Shown here piece by piece: positions 48,995 to 58,204 of a stretch of DNA of 64,000 bases. A program made the position numbers and the translations under genes. Each line of letters starts with the position of its first letter. Within the stretch, counting starts at the first letter, position 1. The notes beneath the pieces were generated by a model. That model was given only the letters and a program-made list of their open reading frames with translations. It did not search any database and was not told where the DNA came from. Origin of the DNA: Nodosilinea sp. LEGE 06152. GTDB taxonomy: Bacteria; Cyanobacteriota; Cyanobacteriia; Phormidesmidales; Phormidesmidaceae. The stretch lies in NCBI RefSeq assembly GCF_015207525.1, contig NZ_JADEWR010000013.1:116631-180630 (forward strand). Reading direction: 5' to 3'.

Positions 48995-51226
48995 ATGGCT
49001 ACGACAGAACGTTCCAGCGGTGAACGTCACAGCAGCAAAGCTGCCCCTAATCTCATCGATTCCCAGTACTACATCAGCCGCGAGCTCAGCTGGCTTGAGT
49101 TTAATCGTCGCGTGCTCCATGAAGCGCTCGACGATCGCACCCCGCTGCTCGAAGCGCTGAAGTTTTTGGCCATTTTTAGCACCAATTTAGACGAGTATTT
49201 TATGGTGCGGGTGGCGGCCCTCAAGCAGCAGATCGAGGCCCAGGTCAGCAAGCGATCGCCCGATGGACTATCCCCCGAGGAGCACCTCAGCGCCATCAGC
49301 GCCGCCCTGCGACCCATGGTCGAAAACCAGCACCAGTCGTTTACTCACAATCTGCGGCAGCAGATGGCCGCTCAGGGGATTTGGCTACTCGACCACACCG
49401 ATCTCACCGAGACCCAGCAGCTCTACTGCCGCGACTACTTTGACGAGCAAATCTTTCCGGTTCTAACGCCCTTAGCTGTCGATCCGGGTCACCCCTTTCC
49501 CTACATTTCCAACCTCAGCCTCAATTTGGCTGTGGTGGTGCAAGACCCTCGCACCCAGCAGATGCATTTCGCTCGGGTCAAAGTGCCCCGAGTGCTGCCC
49601 CGGTTTGTTCGACTGCCCAATCCTGACGCTCAAGACTCAGAAGACAGGCCCTGTCGCTGGCTGGGGGTGCCCCTGGAGCAGGTGATTGCGGCCAACCTGA
49701 CCACGCTGTTTCCCGGCATGGTGGTGCAAGAGCACTACGGCTTTCGCATTACCCGTAACGCCGATCTGGCTGTTGAGGAAGACGAAGCCGACGACCTCAT
49801 GTTGGCGATCGAGCAGGAGCTGCGCAAGCGTCGCCGCGGCGGATCAGCGGTACGAATGGAAATTCAGCGGGACACACCCGGCCCGGTACGAGCCATGCTG
49901 ATGGAAGAACTGGCCCTGGCTGAAACCGACATCTACGACATTGATGGGTTGATTGGCCTGGGCGATCTGATGACCTTTATGGCCTTGCCCCTGCCCGACC
50001 TCAAAGCCCCAGTTTGGACAGCCGCAGTTCCCTCGGCGATCGAAAGCCTGAGCCCTCCCCAAGTAGACGCCGATGATACGACCTTAGAGATAGCCGAAGA
50101 CCTGTTCTCGCTGCTGCGGCGGCAGGATCAGCTGGTGCACCACCCCTACCATTCTTTTTCAGCGACCGTGCAGCGGTTTATTACCCAGGCAGCCCACGAC
50201 CCCCAGGTGCTGGCGATCAAAATGGCACTTTACCGCACCTCGGGCGATTCACCCATTGTTAACTCCCTGATTTCTGCCGCTGAAAACGGCAAGCAGGTCA
50301 CAGTTCTCGTCGAAATCAAAGCTCGCTTCGACGAAGAGAACAACATCAACTGGGCCCGCAAGCTGGAGCAGTCGGGCGTGCATGTGGTTTACGGGCTGGT
50401 GGGGCTAAAAACCCACTGCAAAGTGACCCTGGTTGTGCGTCGCGAGGGCCAGCAGATTCGACGCTATTACCACATCGGCACCGGCAACTACAACCCCAAA
50501 ACCGCCCGGATCTACACCGATCTGGGCTTGCTAAGCGCCCGAGACGACATCGGAGCCGACATTTCTGATCTGTTTAACTACCTCACCGGCTATTCGCGCC
50601 AGCAGACTTACCGCCAGCTGCTGGTGGCCCCCCTAACCCTGCGCCAGCGGCTGGTGGCCTTAATTGAGCAAGAGATTGCCTTTCAAACCAAAGGCAAAGG
50701 CGGACGCATTATCGCCAAAATGAACTCGCTAGTCGACCCCGACCTGATCGCGCTCCTCTACCGGGCTTCCCAAGCGGGGGTCACAATCGATTTAATTGTG
50801 CGCGGCATCTGCTGCCTGCGGCCAGGGGTGCCGGGCGTTAGCGACAACATTCGAGTGATTAGCATTGTGGGGCAGTTTTTAGAACATTCCCGCGTGCTTT
50901 ATTTTCAGCAGGGTGGCAAGGAGATTTTTCTGCTGGGTAGCGCCGACTGGATGCCCCGCAACCTCGATCGCCGGGTCGAGGTCATGGTGCCCATTGCTGA
51001 GCCTGCCCTTCAAAAAGAACTCAAAGCAATGTTAACCCTCTGCCTGGAGGACAACCGCCAGGCCTGGGATATGACCGCTGACGGCAGCTACCACCAGCGC
51101 CGCCCTCAGGCGGGAGAGGCCGTACGCAGTGCTCAGGGCGAGCTGATGGCCCTGGCCAACCGTTCTTTAGCGGAGCAAACGGCTCCAGCGAAACACCAAA
51201 GCGCCAAGCCCCGCAAGCAGCGTTAG
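48995..51226 (+). CDS. ppk1: Polyphosphate kinase 1
   Basis: 743 aa from the ATG at 48995 (GGGGAGG upstream). N domain YISRELSWLEFNRRVLHEA, head domain, then the phospholipase-D-like catalytic domains with LKTHCKVTLVVRRE (autophosphorylated His) and YYHIGTGNYNPKTARIYTDLGL, and the C-terminal FLEHSRVLYFQ and GSADWMPRNLDRRVEVMVPI. Makes polyphosphate from ATP. The 3' end overlaps the CPBP gene on the opposite strand by 60 bp. Confidence 0.97.
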   Translation: MATTERSSGERHSSKAAPNLIDSQYYISRELSWLEFNRRVLHEALDDRTPLLEALKFLAIFSTNLDEYFMVRVAALKQQIEAQVSKRSPDGLSPEEHLSAISAALRPMVENQHQSFTHNLRQQMAAQGIWLLDHTDLTETQQLYCRDYFDEQIFPVLTPLAVDPGHPFPYISNLSLNLAVVVQDPRTQQMHFARVKVPRVLPRFVRLPNPDAQDSEDRPCRWLGVPLEQVIAANLTTLFPGMVVQEHYGFRITRNADLAVEEDEADDLMLAIEQELRKRRRGGSAVRMEIQRDTPGPVRAMLMEELALAETDIYDIDGLIGLGDLMTFMALPLPDLKAPVWTAAVPSAIESLSPPQVDADDTTLEIAEDLFSLLRRQDQLVHHPYHSFSATVQRFITQAAHDPQVLAIKMALYRTSGDSPIVNSLISAAENGKQVTVLVEIKARFDEENNINWARKLEQSGVHVVYGLVGLKTHCKVTLVVRREGQQIRRYYHIGTGNYNPKTARIYTDLGLLSARDDIGADISDLFNYLTGYSRQQTYRQLLVAPLTLRQRLVALIEQEIAFQTKGKGGRIIAKMNSLVDPDLIALLYRASQAGVTIDLIVRGICCLRPGVPGVSDNIRVISIVGQFLEHSRVLYFQQGGKEIFLLGSADWMPRNLDRRVEVMVPIAEPALQKELKAMLTLCLEDNRQAWDMTADGSYHQRRPQAGEAVRSAQGELMALANRSLAEQTAPAKHQSAKPRKQR

Positions 51227-52024
51227 CCCCAGCAGCCCGGCCAGGGGGTTGCCGTCGAGGCCGGTCACCCAGGCGGGCACAGTGCCGGTGGGCAGCAGCA
51301 GGTTGCCTACCTCTAGCAGGTAGTAGCCCCACACCAGTCCGGCGTGCAGCCCCACCGGGTGACCCAACCCCGTTTTGCCAGGGCCAACCGGAATCCGCCG
51401 CGCCCACCCCAGCACCAGGCCCAGCAGCAGCAGCCCCGCGAACTGGGGCAGCAGCGCCAAAATGGCGTCGAGGGGTTTAATAAAGTGGGCGATCGCAAAA
51501 ATCAGGCTGGTCACGCCAAGAGCCACCGCAGGCGACCAGCCCTGCTCTAGCTCGCGCAGCAGCCAGCCGCGAAACAGTACTTCCTCCGACCAGCCTACGG
51601 CAGTAGCCGCCAAGGCCCCCACCAGGCCAATCTGAAGCAGGCTTAGCCCCTGTGCCCTAACGGGGTCGAGGTCGGCCCAGCCCAATAGCACCTGCACTAT
51701 GGCCAGCACCGCAATGCTCAACGCCCCTATGGCAGCTCCGATCGCCATTCCCTGAGCGAGTTCTCGGCGGCCAGCAAACCCGATCTGGGCCCAGGGGTGT
51801 GGCTCACCTCGCACCCGTCGCTCCCAACGGGGCAGCACCACCAAAAAAATAATGTACAGCAGAGCCGTCGGAAACAGGTCACCACCGGGCAATGCCCCCT
51901 GCCCTGCCAGCCAGTAAAGCGGTAGCGCCAGGGGCAGCCAGAGAATCACCACAATGAGCAAAAAAATCAGCACCCGTCCCAGGGGCGGCAAACTAGCCAG
52001 CTTGGGCCAAAGCCGCTTATTCAT
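51167..52024 (-). CDS. CPBP family intramembrane metalloprotease
   Basis: 285 aa from the ATG at 52024, which overlaps the clpS end by 8 bp. About eight membrane helices. Abi/CAAX-protease motifs: GWSEEVLFRGWLL (EExxxR), FAIAHF and GLHAGLVWG with conserved His. Such proteins are putative membrane endoproteases; substrate unknown. The last 20 codons lie antisense to ppk1. Confidence 0.92.
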   Translation of the reverse strand: MNKRLWPKLASLPPLGRVLIFLLIVVILWLPLALPLYWLAGQGALPGGDLFPTALLYIIFLVVLPRWERRVRGEPHPWAQIGFAGRRELAQGMAIGAAIGALSIAVLAIVQVLLGWADLDPVRAQGLSLLQIGLVGALAATAVGWSEEVLFRGWLLRELEQGWSPAVALGVTSLIFAIAHFIKPLDAILALLPQFAGLLLLGLVLGWARRIPVGPGKTGLGHPVGLHAGLVWGYYLLEVGNLLLPTGTVPAWVTGLDGNPLAGLLGLTLLAGLGALVFRWSRLLR

Positions 52025-52304
52025 CCGGTTCGATGGTGCTGCTGAGGCCGAGGTTACACAACCCTTCGCTATAAAACTCAGCGTGTTCCATGGCACAGGT
52101 AATAACCAGGGCCACGCCAGCGGTATGAGCCTGCATCATAATGTCGACCGCCTGAGGCATGGTCAGGCTGGGCACTACCTTGATCAGCGATTCAACCACA
52201 TATTCCATCGAGTTGAAGTCGTCATTGTGGAGCAACACCCGGTAGCGGGGAGCAGGTTTTTTAATTGTGGACGTTGTTGTCCGCTCGATGGTCTCAACTG
52301 ACAC
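52017..52304 (-). CDS. clpS: ATP-dependent Clp protease adaptor ClpS
   Basis: 95 aa. APRYRVLLHNDDFNSMEYVVESLIKVVPSLTMPQAVDIMMQAHTAGVALVITCAMEHAEFYSEGL contains the NDDxN and N-degron-binding pocket residues. Delivers N-degron substrates to ClpC. First of a two-gene operon with the CPBP protease. Confidence 0.96.
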   Translation of the reverse strand: MSVETIERTTTSTIKKPAPRYRVLLHNDDFNSMEYVVESLIKVVPSLTMPQAVDIMMQAHTAGVALVITCAMEHAEFYSEGLCNLGLSSTIEPDE

Positions 52305-52939
52305 AGCAACACCTCTTTGCCTACTTCAAAGGGCCTATTCAAAGCACCTAATTCAAGGAGCTTGATTAAGGGCAAGTGGAGAAACCACAGTTCAGGGGCA
52401 ATCCTAGCAAGCTCGGCAATGGGCACCGTGCCACTGCTGATTGTGCCACTGGCTTAGCCCTGAGCACTGGGTCTAGAACAGCCCGCCCTACAACAGCCCG
52501 AGGGGCCAATCGCAGCACCGATCGCAGAAACCTAACAAGGCGACCTAAGGAGACACACTGACAGCAGCTCGCTTCCGACTAACCCCATCCTCATCATAAA
52601 ACTTCACGATGGCTTTGGCATGGCACTGGGGATGAACTAGGCCAAATCTATAGCCATCGCCAGCATGGTTAGGACATTCTTCATACTGGCCTGAGGCAGC
52701 GCTAAACGCCAGGGCACTACCGCAGGGTTATCTCAGAACAGCGGCATTGGGTTAAAGCACTGGCCAACGCTACAGGCAGCCGCAAAGCTCGCGCGCAGGT
52801 AATCTCGCCAATGCTGTTGGGTTGGCGCAATGGCTACCATAGAGCAGCAGACAGCAGCCGCGATCGCTAAGACCTACAAGACCTACCGCCGCCGCCCTGC
52901 CAGTAAAACCACCATACGACGACCACTACGCATCGACCC
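52305..52939. other. Gene-free region
   Basis: 635 bp between clpS and the next gene. I see no convincing ORF, tRNA or terminator. There is a 9-bp tandem AAGACCTAC pair near 52870 and high GC throughout. A small RNA cannot be excluded. Confidence 0.4.
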
Positions 52940-53329
52940 ATGACATCTCTGGTTGCAGGCCAAATCGTATTTTTAGAATGTCGCCAGACCCGCCTCTACG
53001 CCGAGGTGATTCAGGTGCTAGAGTCTCGGCTGACAGGTTGGATCCGCCCCCTGGCGCTGGTCAGCGAGACGGAGATTACTCCCTTGGGCACGGCCCTCGG
53101 CACCACAGCCCCCGACTTCAATCAAGCCACTGTGCCAGATATGCTCTGGCCCCTAGATCAGCTACAGCCTGCCCTGGATACCGAAGTGATTCCTCTGTTG
53201 GCAACGCTGTCGGCTAAGGGCTCAGATCCCAACCCAACGCCAGATCCTCATCAGAAACCCATGGACATCGGTGAATTTGTGCGATCGCTGTGGGCCGACC
53301 GCCAGCGTACAGCTCGTTCCCCCGACTAG
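52940..53329 (+). CDS. Conserved-looking hypothetical protein
   Basis: 129 aa. N-terminal beta-rich segment (MTSLVAGQIVFLECRQTRLYAEVIQVLESRLTGWIRPLALVSE) resembling a small SH3-like or OB barrel, Pro-rich middle, and C-terminal DIGEFVRSLWADRQRT helix. No named family recognised. Likely cyanobacterium-specific. Confidence 0.7.
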   Translation: MTSLVAGQIVFLECRQTRLYAEVIQVLESRLTGWIRPLALVSETEITPLGTALGTTAPDFNQATVPDMLWPLDQLQPALDTEVIPLLATLSAKGSDPNPTPDPHQKPMDIGEFVRSLWADRQRTARSPD

Positions 53330-53508
53330 GGCCAACCCGGCATAGAGCCGAAACCACTGTGTCATAGAGATCCGTAAAAATCCGGATAGATCGTATGAAG
53401 CTTTTACAAAGATGGCCGAGCCCTCGGCAAGAAACCTTAGCAGTGCCCTGACAATGCTAAGCAGTTGGGTCAGACTTGGCACCGCTGGCGCTCCAGGCGC
53501 TATCTGAG

Positions 53509-53742
53509 TTAGCCAGATATCGGCTGCTGCACCGGCTCGCCATAGGCACCCAGCCCTGGAACCAGCCGAATGCGGCCTTCGTCCATTTCGTACATGAGGA
53601 GTTCTAAAGCTTCAGAGTCGCCAATGGGTAAGTACCCGAGGCGAGTGAGCTCGGAGTTGATGCCCTGCTCAATGTCAGGGGTCAGCAGCCCGCTATGCAG
53701 GGCCTGCTCTACCAGTCGACGAATGGAAAATGTGGGGGCCAT
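53509..53742 (-). CDS. Small hypothetical protein
   Basis: 77 aa, MAPTFSIRRLVEQALHSGLLTPDIEQGINSELTRLGYLPIGDSEALELLMYEMDEGRIRLVPG. Amphipathic helices and an acidic segment; no family name known to me. The SGLLTPDIEQGINSEL and EALELLMYEMDEG segments look like a conserved cyanobacterial small protein. Confidence 0.65.
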   Translation of the reverse strand: MAPTFSIRRLVEQALHSGLLTPDIEQGINSELTRLGYLPIGDSEALELLMYEMDEGRIRLVPGLGAYGEPVQQPISG

Positions 53743-54056
53743 ACCATCACCTGAGCGTGACTTGATTACTGATTATTGTGAGTCCTGGGCCTTAGCTAGC
53801 CAGTGACCACGCCCCCAAAAAGCGGTGAAGTCTACCACAAGGATTGGTGATCTGAATCACAAGCGAATTCATACCTTGGAGATATGTTCAGTAGATTCAC
53901 GTAGGTATTTAATTGACAGGGTCTGAATCTATATCAAGTTACGGCCAATAAGTCGATGAAAAGTAACCAAGCTAAAGTAATTCCGATTACCTTCGTAAAG
54001 TAGCTTGACGGCTTTAATAGTTTTTAACATTATCCATAATCTGGAGTGTACCCAGT
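53743..54056. other. Intergenic region holding the STAS-gene promoter
   Basis: About 310 bp between divergent genes, AT-richer than average. Contains the promoter noted separately; otherwise nothing recognised. Confidence 0.4.
54005..54033 (+). promoter_or_regulatory. Promoter of the STAS gene
   Basis: TTGACG at 54005-54010, exactly 17 bp, then CATTAT at 54028-54033. Transcription would start near 54040, about 17 nt before the ATG, with TGGAG as the ribosome site. Confidence 0.55.
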
Positions 54057-54386
54057 ATGCAGACGATGACTAAGGAAATGGCTATTTTTCAAGCTCAGGG
54101 CTCCCTAAACGCCTCTAACGCCCACGACTTCCACACCTCCCTCATGCAGGGAATTCAGTCTGACCTGGCGAGTGGGCTGTTTGTGGATATGAGCCAGGTA
54201 GAGTCCCTCGACAGTGCCGGGTTGATCTCCCTGGTGTCGGCACTCAAGCACGCTCGGCAGCTGCAAAAGCGCCTGTGCCTGTGCTCTGTGCCGCCCACCA
54301 TTCGCATCGTATTTGAGCTCACCCAGCTCGACCGCGCCTTTGAAATGGTTGATGAACTGCCCCAGGCTCTACCTGTGGCAGCCTAA
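54057..54386 (+). CDS. STAS-domain anti-sigma-factor antagonist
   Basis: 109 aa, a single STAS domain. The phosphorylation-site region is VESLDSAGLISLVSALKHAR with the conserved Ser. SpoIIAA-like proteins bind and release anti-sigma factors or act in switch complexes; the partner is not in the window. The monocistronic promoter is directly upstream. Confidence 0.92.
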   Translation: MQTMTKEMAIFQAQGSLNASNAHDFHTSLMQGIQSDLASGLFVDMSQVESLDSAGLISLVSALKHARQLQKRLCLCSVPPTIRIVFELTQLDRAFEMVDELPQALPVAA

Positions 54387-54465
54387 GCCCCCAGTCCCGA
54401 CAGAGCCCGCCCTCAGCCCGCTATAGTATGGAGGTCATACTTGTGAACGTTGGGGCAGCTAGGTT

Positions 54466-57099
54466 GTGTCTGTATCAGTTAATACATTGGTTACGGCGGA
54501 TGTCTCTCGTCCAGGTCGCTACCTGGGTAACGAGCTAGGCGCTGTGCACAAACCCTGGGATCAGGCCGCTGTTCGCTGGGTGCTAACCTACCCCGAGGTT
54601 TACGAAGTTGGGGCTTCTAACCTGGGCCACATTATTCTCTACAGCATCTTAAACGCCCAACCTAGACAGCTGTGCGATCGCGCCTATCTTCCCGCCGCCG
54701 ACCTGGCCACGAAGCTAAAGGAAACCGAAACGCCGCTGTTTGCTGTCGAGTCGCAGCGATCGCTGGTTGATTTCGACATTTTGGGCTTTAGCCTCAGCTA
54801 CGAGCTTGGGGCTACCAACATTCTCGAAATGCTCTCCCTGTCGGGCATTCCCCTAACCTGGCAGGAGCGCAACCAGGCCGGAGCCTTTGACGTAGACACG
54901 GGCTCCTGGCCGCTAATTTTTGCCGGTGGGCAGACCGCCACCTCCAACCCCGAACCCTACGCCGACTTTTTTGACTTTGTCGCCCTTGGCGATGGCGAAG
55001 AGCTCCTGCCCGAAATTGCCCTGGTGATTGAGGAGGGGAAGGCCGCCGGCCTCAGTCGCGAAGCCCTGCTGCTCGATCTGGCCCAGGTGCCGGGGGTGTA
55101 CGTGCCCCAGTTCTACACCATGGCCGACGACGGCTCGGTACACCCCAATCGGCCCAATGTGCCCAGGCGGGTGCTGCGGCGGGTAGCCACCCCGATCCCC
55201 GCCTACGCTATGGGCCTAGTGCCCTACATCGAAACCGTTCACGATCGCCTGACGGTCGAAATTCGCCGGGGCTGCACACGGGGCTGCCGATTCTGCCAGC
55301 CGGGCATGCTCACCCGTCCGGCCCGCGATGTAGAACCCGAGGCGGTGGTCGATGCGATCGAGACGGGCATGCGCAAAACCGGCTACAACGAGTTTTCGCT
55401 GCTGTCGCTGAGCTGTTCCGACTATTTGGCCCTGCCAGCGGTAGGGGTAGAGGTCAAAAACCGGCTCAAAGATGAGAATATTTCGCTGTCGCTGCCCAGC
55501 CAGCGGGTCGATCGCTTCGACGAGAATATTGCCAATATCATCGGTGGCACCCGCCTGACCGGGCTAACCTTTGCCCCCGAGGCGGGCACCCAGCGCATGC
55601 GCGACATCATTAATAAAGGATTGACCAACGAGGAACTGCTGCGCGGCATCAAAACCGCCCACGAGCAGGGCTGGAGCCGGGTCAAGCTCTACTTCATGAT
55701 TGGCCTGCCCGGCGAAACCGATGTCGACGTACTGGGCATTGCCGAAACCGTACGCTGGCTGCGCCAGGCCTGCACGGTTCAGGGGCGGCGGCCTTTGTCA
55801 TTCAATATCACTATTTCTAACTTCACCCCCAAGCCCCACACTCCGTTTCAGTGGCACTCGGTGTCGACGGAGGAGTTTTTGCGCAAGCAGCGGCTGCTGC
55901 GGGAGGAGTTTAGGGCCATGCGCTGGGCTAAGGTCAACTTTACCGACGTGCGCATTTCGGCGATGGAAGACTTTGTCGGTCGGGGCGATCGCCGCCTGGG
56001 CTCCGTGGTGCGCCGCGCCTGGGAACTGGGGGCGGGCATGGACAGCTGGTGGGAAAGCCTGGAAACCGCCTTTAAAGCCTGGACCCAGGCTATCGATGAA
56101 GCCGGATTGACTTTGAAATATCGCCAGGTAGACCAGGGCGAATGGAATGTGATGGACACCGCCGAGGGGGCGAGCAGCCTGGATGCTCCGCTGCCCTGGG
56201 ATCACCTTGATACAGGCATCGACAAGACCTGGCTGAAAGAAGACCTGCACCGCGCCCTAGACGAGGCCACCGTACCCGACTGCTCCTTTGAGGGCTGCAG
56301 CCACTGCGGCGTGTGCGGCCCCGACTTTGGCCACAATATTGTGGTGCCGCCGCTGCCCATTCCAGCCTTTGCAGGTCACAGCCAGCCCAGTGCTGAGCGG
56401 GTGCAGCGCCTGCGAGTTACCCTCGGCAAGCTCGGTTCGATGGCGCTGCTGGGGCACCTCGACCTAGTGCGCCTGTTCGATCGCGCCCTGCGGCGAGCCG
56501 GGCTACCCATTGCCTTCACCGGTGGCTTTCACCCCGGCCCTCGGCTGTCTCCGGCCAACGCGCTGCCCCTGGGGGCCACCAGCAGCGGCGAAGTGATCGA
56601 TTTTGAACTCACCCGCGCGATCGCCCCCGCCGACTTTTTGCAGCAGCTAGCGGCCCAGCTACCCCCCGAAGTTCCGCTGTACGACGTTGCTGAGGTGTCC
56701 CTTGACGAACCCTCGGCCACCAAGCGTCTGGACCGAGCCGAGTACTACCTGCGAATCACCCCAGAGCACGAGACTGCCGCTCCGTGGTCCCAGTGGATCG
56801 ATGCGGTGATGACGCTGGAGGAATTTCTGTGGGAGAAGCAAACAAAGTCGGGCAAAACCCAGATTGTCAATCTGCGGGAGCGCCTGCACGAGCTGGCGTT
56901 GGTGACAGCTGATGAACCTCTGCCACCAGGGCTAGAATATATTCAGGGAGAATACGGAGTTTGGCTGAGGGCAGTCGGTAACTGTCGCAACGATGGGAAC
57001 CTGCTGCGCCCGGAACAAGTCGTCTCTATGGTAGAGCAGGTGGCCAGCCAGACCGTAGCCCTACAGCACGTGCATCGCAGCCGCTTAATCTTTAACTAG
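54466..57099 (+). CDS. B12-binding-domain radical SAM protein fused to DUF2344 (TIGR03960/TIGR03936 type)
   Basis: 877 aa, GTG start. N-terminal cobalamin-binding-like domain (RWVLTYPEVYEVGASNLGHIILYSILN...), radical SAM core with EIRRGCTRGCRFCQPGMLTRP (CxxxCxxC) and FAPEAGTQRMRDIINKGL, a Cys-rich patch (CSFEGCSHCGVCG), and C-terminal DUF2344 domain (RVTLGKLGSMALLGHLDLVRLFDRALRRAGLPIAFTGGFHPGPRLS). In many cyanobacteria it precedes rne; here it does not. Substrate unknown. Confidence 0.92.
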   Translation: MSVSVNTLVTADVSRPGRYLGNELGAVHKPWDQAAVRWVLTYPEVYEVGASNLGHIILYSILNAQPRQLCDRAYLPAADLATKLKETETPLFAVESQRSLVDFDILGFSLSYELGATNILEMLSLSGIPLTWQERNQAGAFDVDTGSWPLIFAGGQTATSNPEPYADFFDFVALGDGEELLPEIALVIEEGKAAGLSREALLLDLAQVPGVYVPQFYTMADDGSVHPNRPNVPRRVLRRVATPIPAYAMGLVPYIETVHDRLTVEIRRGCTRGCRFCQPGMLTRPARDVEPEAVVDAIETGMRKTGYNEFSLLSLSCSDYLALPAVGVEVKNRLKDENISLSLPSQRVDRFDENIANIIGGTRLTGLTFAPEAGTQRMRDIINKGLTNEELLRGIKTAHEQGWSRVKLYFMIGLPGETDVDVLGIAETVRWLRQACTVQGRRPLSFNITISNFTPKPHTPFQWHSVSTEEFLRKQRLLREEFRAMRWAKVNFTDVRISAMEDFVGRGDRRLGSVVRRAWELGAGMDSWWESLETAFKAWTQAIDEAGLTLKYRQVDQGEWNVMDTAEGASSLDAPLPWDHLDTGIDKTWLKEDLHRALDEATVPDCSFEGCSHCGVCGPDFGHNIVVPPLPIPAFAGHSQPSAERVQRLRVTLGKLGSMALLGHLDLVRLFDRALRRAGLPIAFTGGFHPGPRLSPANALPLGATSSGEVIDFELTRAIAPADFLQQLAAQLPPEVPLYDVAEVSLDEPSATKRLDRAEYYLRITPEHETAAPWSQWIDAVMTLEEFLWEKQTKSGKTQIVNLRERLHELALVTADEPLPPGLEYIQGEYGVWLRAVGNCRNDGNLLRPEQVVSMVEQVASQTVALQHVHRSRLIFN

Positions 57100-57121
57100 A
57101 GCACCCTGAGAGGGCGAGATC

Positions 57122-58000
57122 ATGGACAGAGAAACAGGCCATTCATCAGCGGCGAGGCAGTTCTCAAGACAGGATCTGGCGCAAGGTCAGGGACAGGATT
57201 GGGACCGTGCTCGGGTGGTTCCCTGGAGGCAGCGAGTTGGGTTAGGGCGGCGGGTTTTGCTGGCGATCGCAGGCGCGAGCCTGCTCATGACCGCACCGCG
57301 CCCGGTTGAGGCCCAAACAGACTGCCCCAGCGAAATGCTGACACCCTACTGGCCAGCGCGATCGCCCCAGCTCAACAAGACCTTTTGTGAGCTTTTGGTG
57401 TTTCCTACCGCAACGCTGCTCAATGGCGATAGCTTTACCGATCGCATTGTCGATGGATCGCTATCGAGCGACAGCCGCGAGGCCTCTGCCGACGCCATGA
57501 CCTTGCCCAGCCTGTGGTGGAACCGTGACTCGCTGACCTCGCACCTGGGCGGCCGCCGCCTGGTAGACTCCTGGATTTCTTACCAGGTTGAGGATTCGGG
57601 CACGGCGGTGGTAGATGTGATGGTCAACCCCCAGATGTGGTCGGTGCTGACCTATAACGAGCGCTACGCGGTGCTCAACCAGTTTGGCACCGCCGCCCGC
57701 GACTTCGGCTACAACGTGCGGTTTTTTCAGGGTAATTCTCGCAGTTACCGGATGATGGGCCTCTACGCCTGCAACTTCATTGAGCAGCCTAATCTAACTC
57801 AGACCGAGCCACTTACCGCATCTCAAACCCTAGAGAACAACGTTCAAACCTGCTCAGCCAACCTGGATGCGGGGTTGATTGTGCTGCTTCAGCGCAATCT
57901 GGTAGCAGAGAATGAGCGTCGCGAGCAGGAAGCCCAAGCCGCAGCGGCTGAGAACAGCCTGCAAAGTGTTGAGGTAACCTCACAAACGGATGTGAATTAG
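57122..58000 (+). CDS. Exported hypothetical protein
   Basis: 292 aa. Long basic N-region (residues 1-44), hydrophobic core about 45-58, Ala-rich cleavage site near VEAQ at 65. The mature part contains four Cys (positions near 68, 88, 215 and 246) and FGYNVRFFQGNSRSYRMMGLYACNFIEQP, with an acidic helical tail. Looks cyanobacterial; family name not known. 22 bp after the radical SAM gene, so probably co-transcribed. Confidence 0.78.
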   Translation: MDRETGHSSAARQFSRQDLAQGQGQDWDRARVVPWRQRVGLGRRVLLAIAGASLLMTAPRPVEAQTDCPSEMLTPYWPARSPQLNKTFCELLVFPTATLLNGDSFTDRIVDGSLSSDSREASADAMTLPSLWWNRDSLTSHLGGRRLVDSWISYQVEDSGTAVVDVMVNPQMWSVLTYNERYAVLNQFGTAARDFGYNVRFFQGNSRSYRMMGLYACNFIEQPNLTQTEPLTASQTLENNVQTCSANLDAGLIVLLQRNLVAENERREQEAQAAAAENSLQSVEVTSQTDVN

Positions 58001-58012
58001 CACCTGGTTACA

Positions 58013-58200
58013 GGGGTTGCTGAACATAGGCATACATCAAAACATTCAACCTTCCTCACAGGGGCAAACGGCGTTTGCCCTTACCCAAAGATTGAAAGCA
58101 GCCAAGGCATTACCCCAAATTCGATTTGGTAAACCCCGGTTCATAATCAGGAACCCCGCAGGGGCACAGCATACGGGGGTATTCACTCGAAATTTGTATT
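58013..58200. repeat. Interspersed repeat cluster
   Basis: Left part (58013-58080) is a second copy of the element at 4444-4544: GGTTGCTGAAC start and a palindromic core GGGCAAACG-G-CGTTTGCCC. Right part has CCAAAT-TCG-ATTTGG (58115-58129) and AACCCCGCAGGGGCACAGCA, another pattern common in cyanobacterial intergenic repeats. No gene here. Confidence 0.6.
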
Positions 58201-58204
58201 AGAG

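Noticed and set aside
52305..52939. Search for tmRNA, RNase P RNA, 6S or Yfr-type RNA
   Set aside because: None of the short conserved sequences I know for these RNAs is present.
58017..58202. 61-aa ORF in the gap before the solute-binding protein
   Set aside because: It consists entirely of interspersed palindromic repeats.
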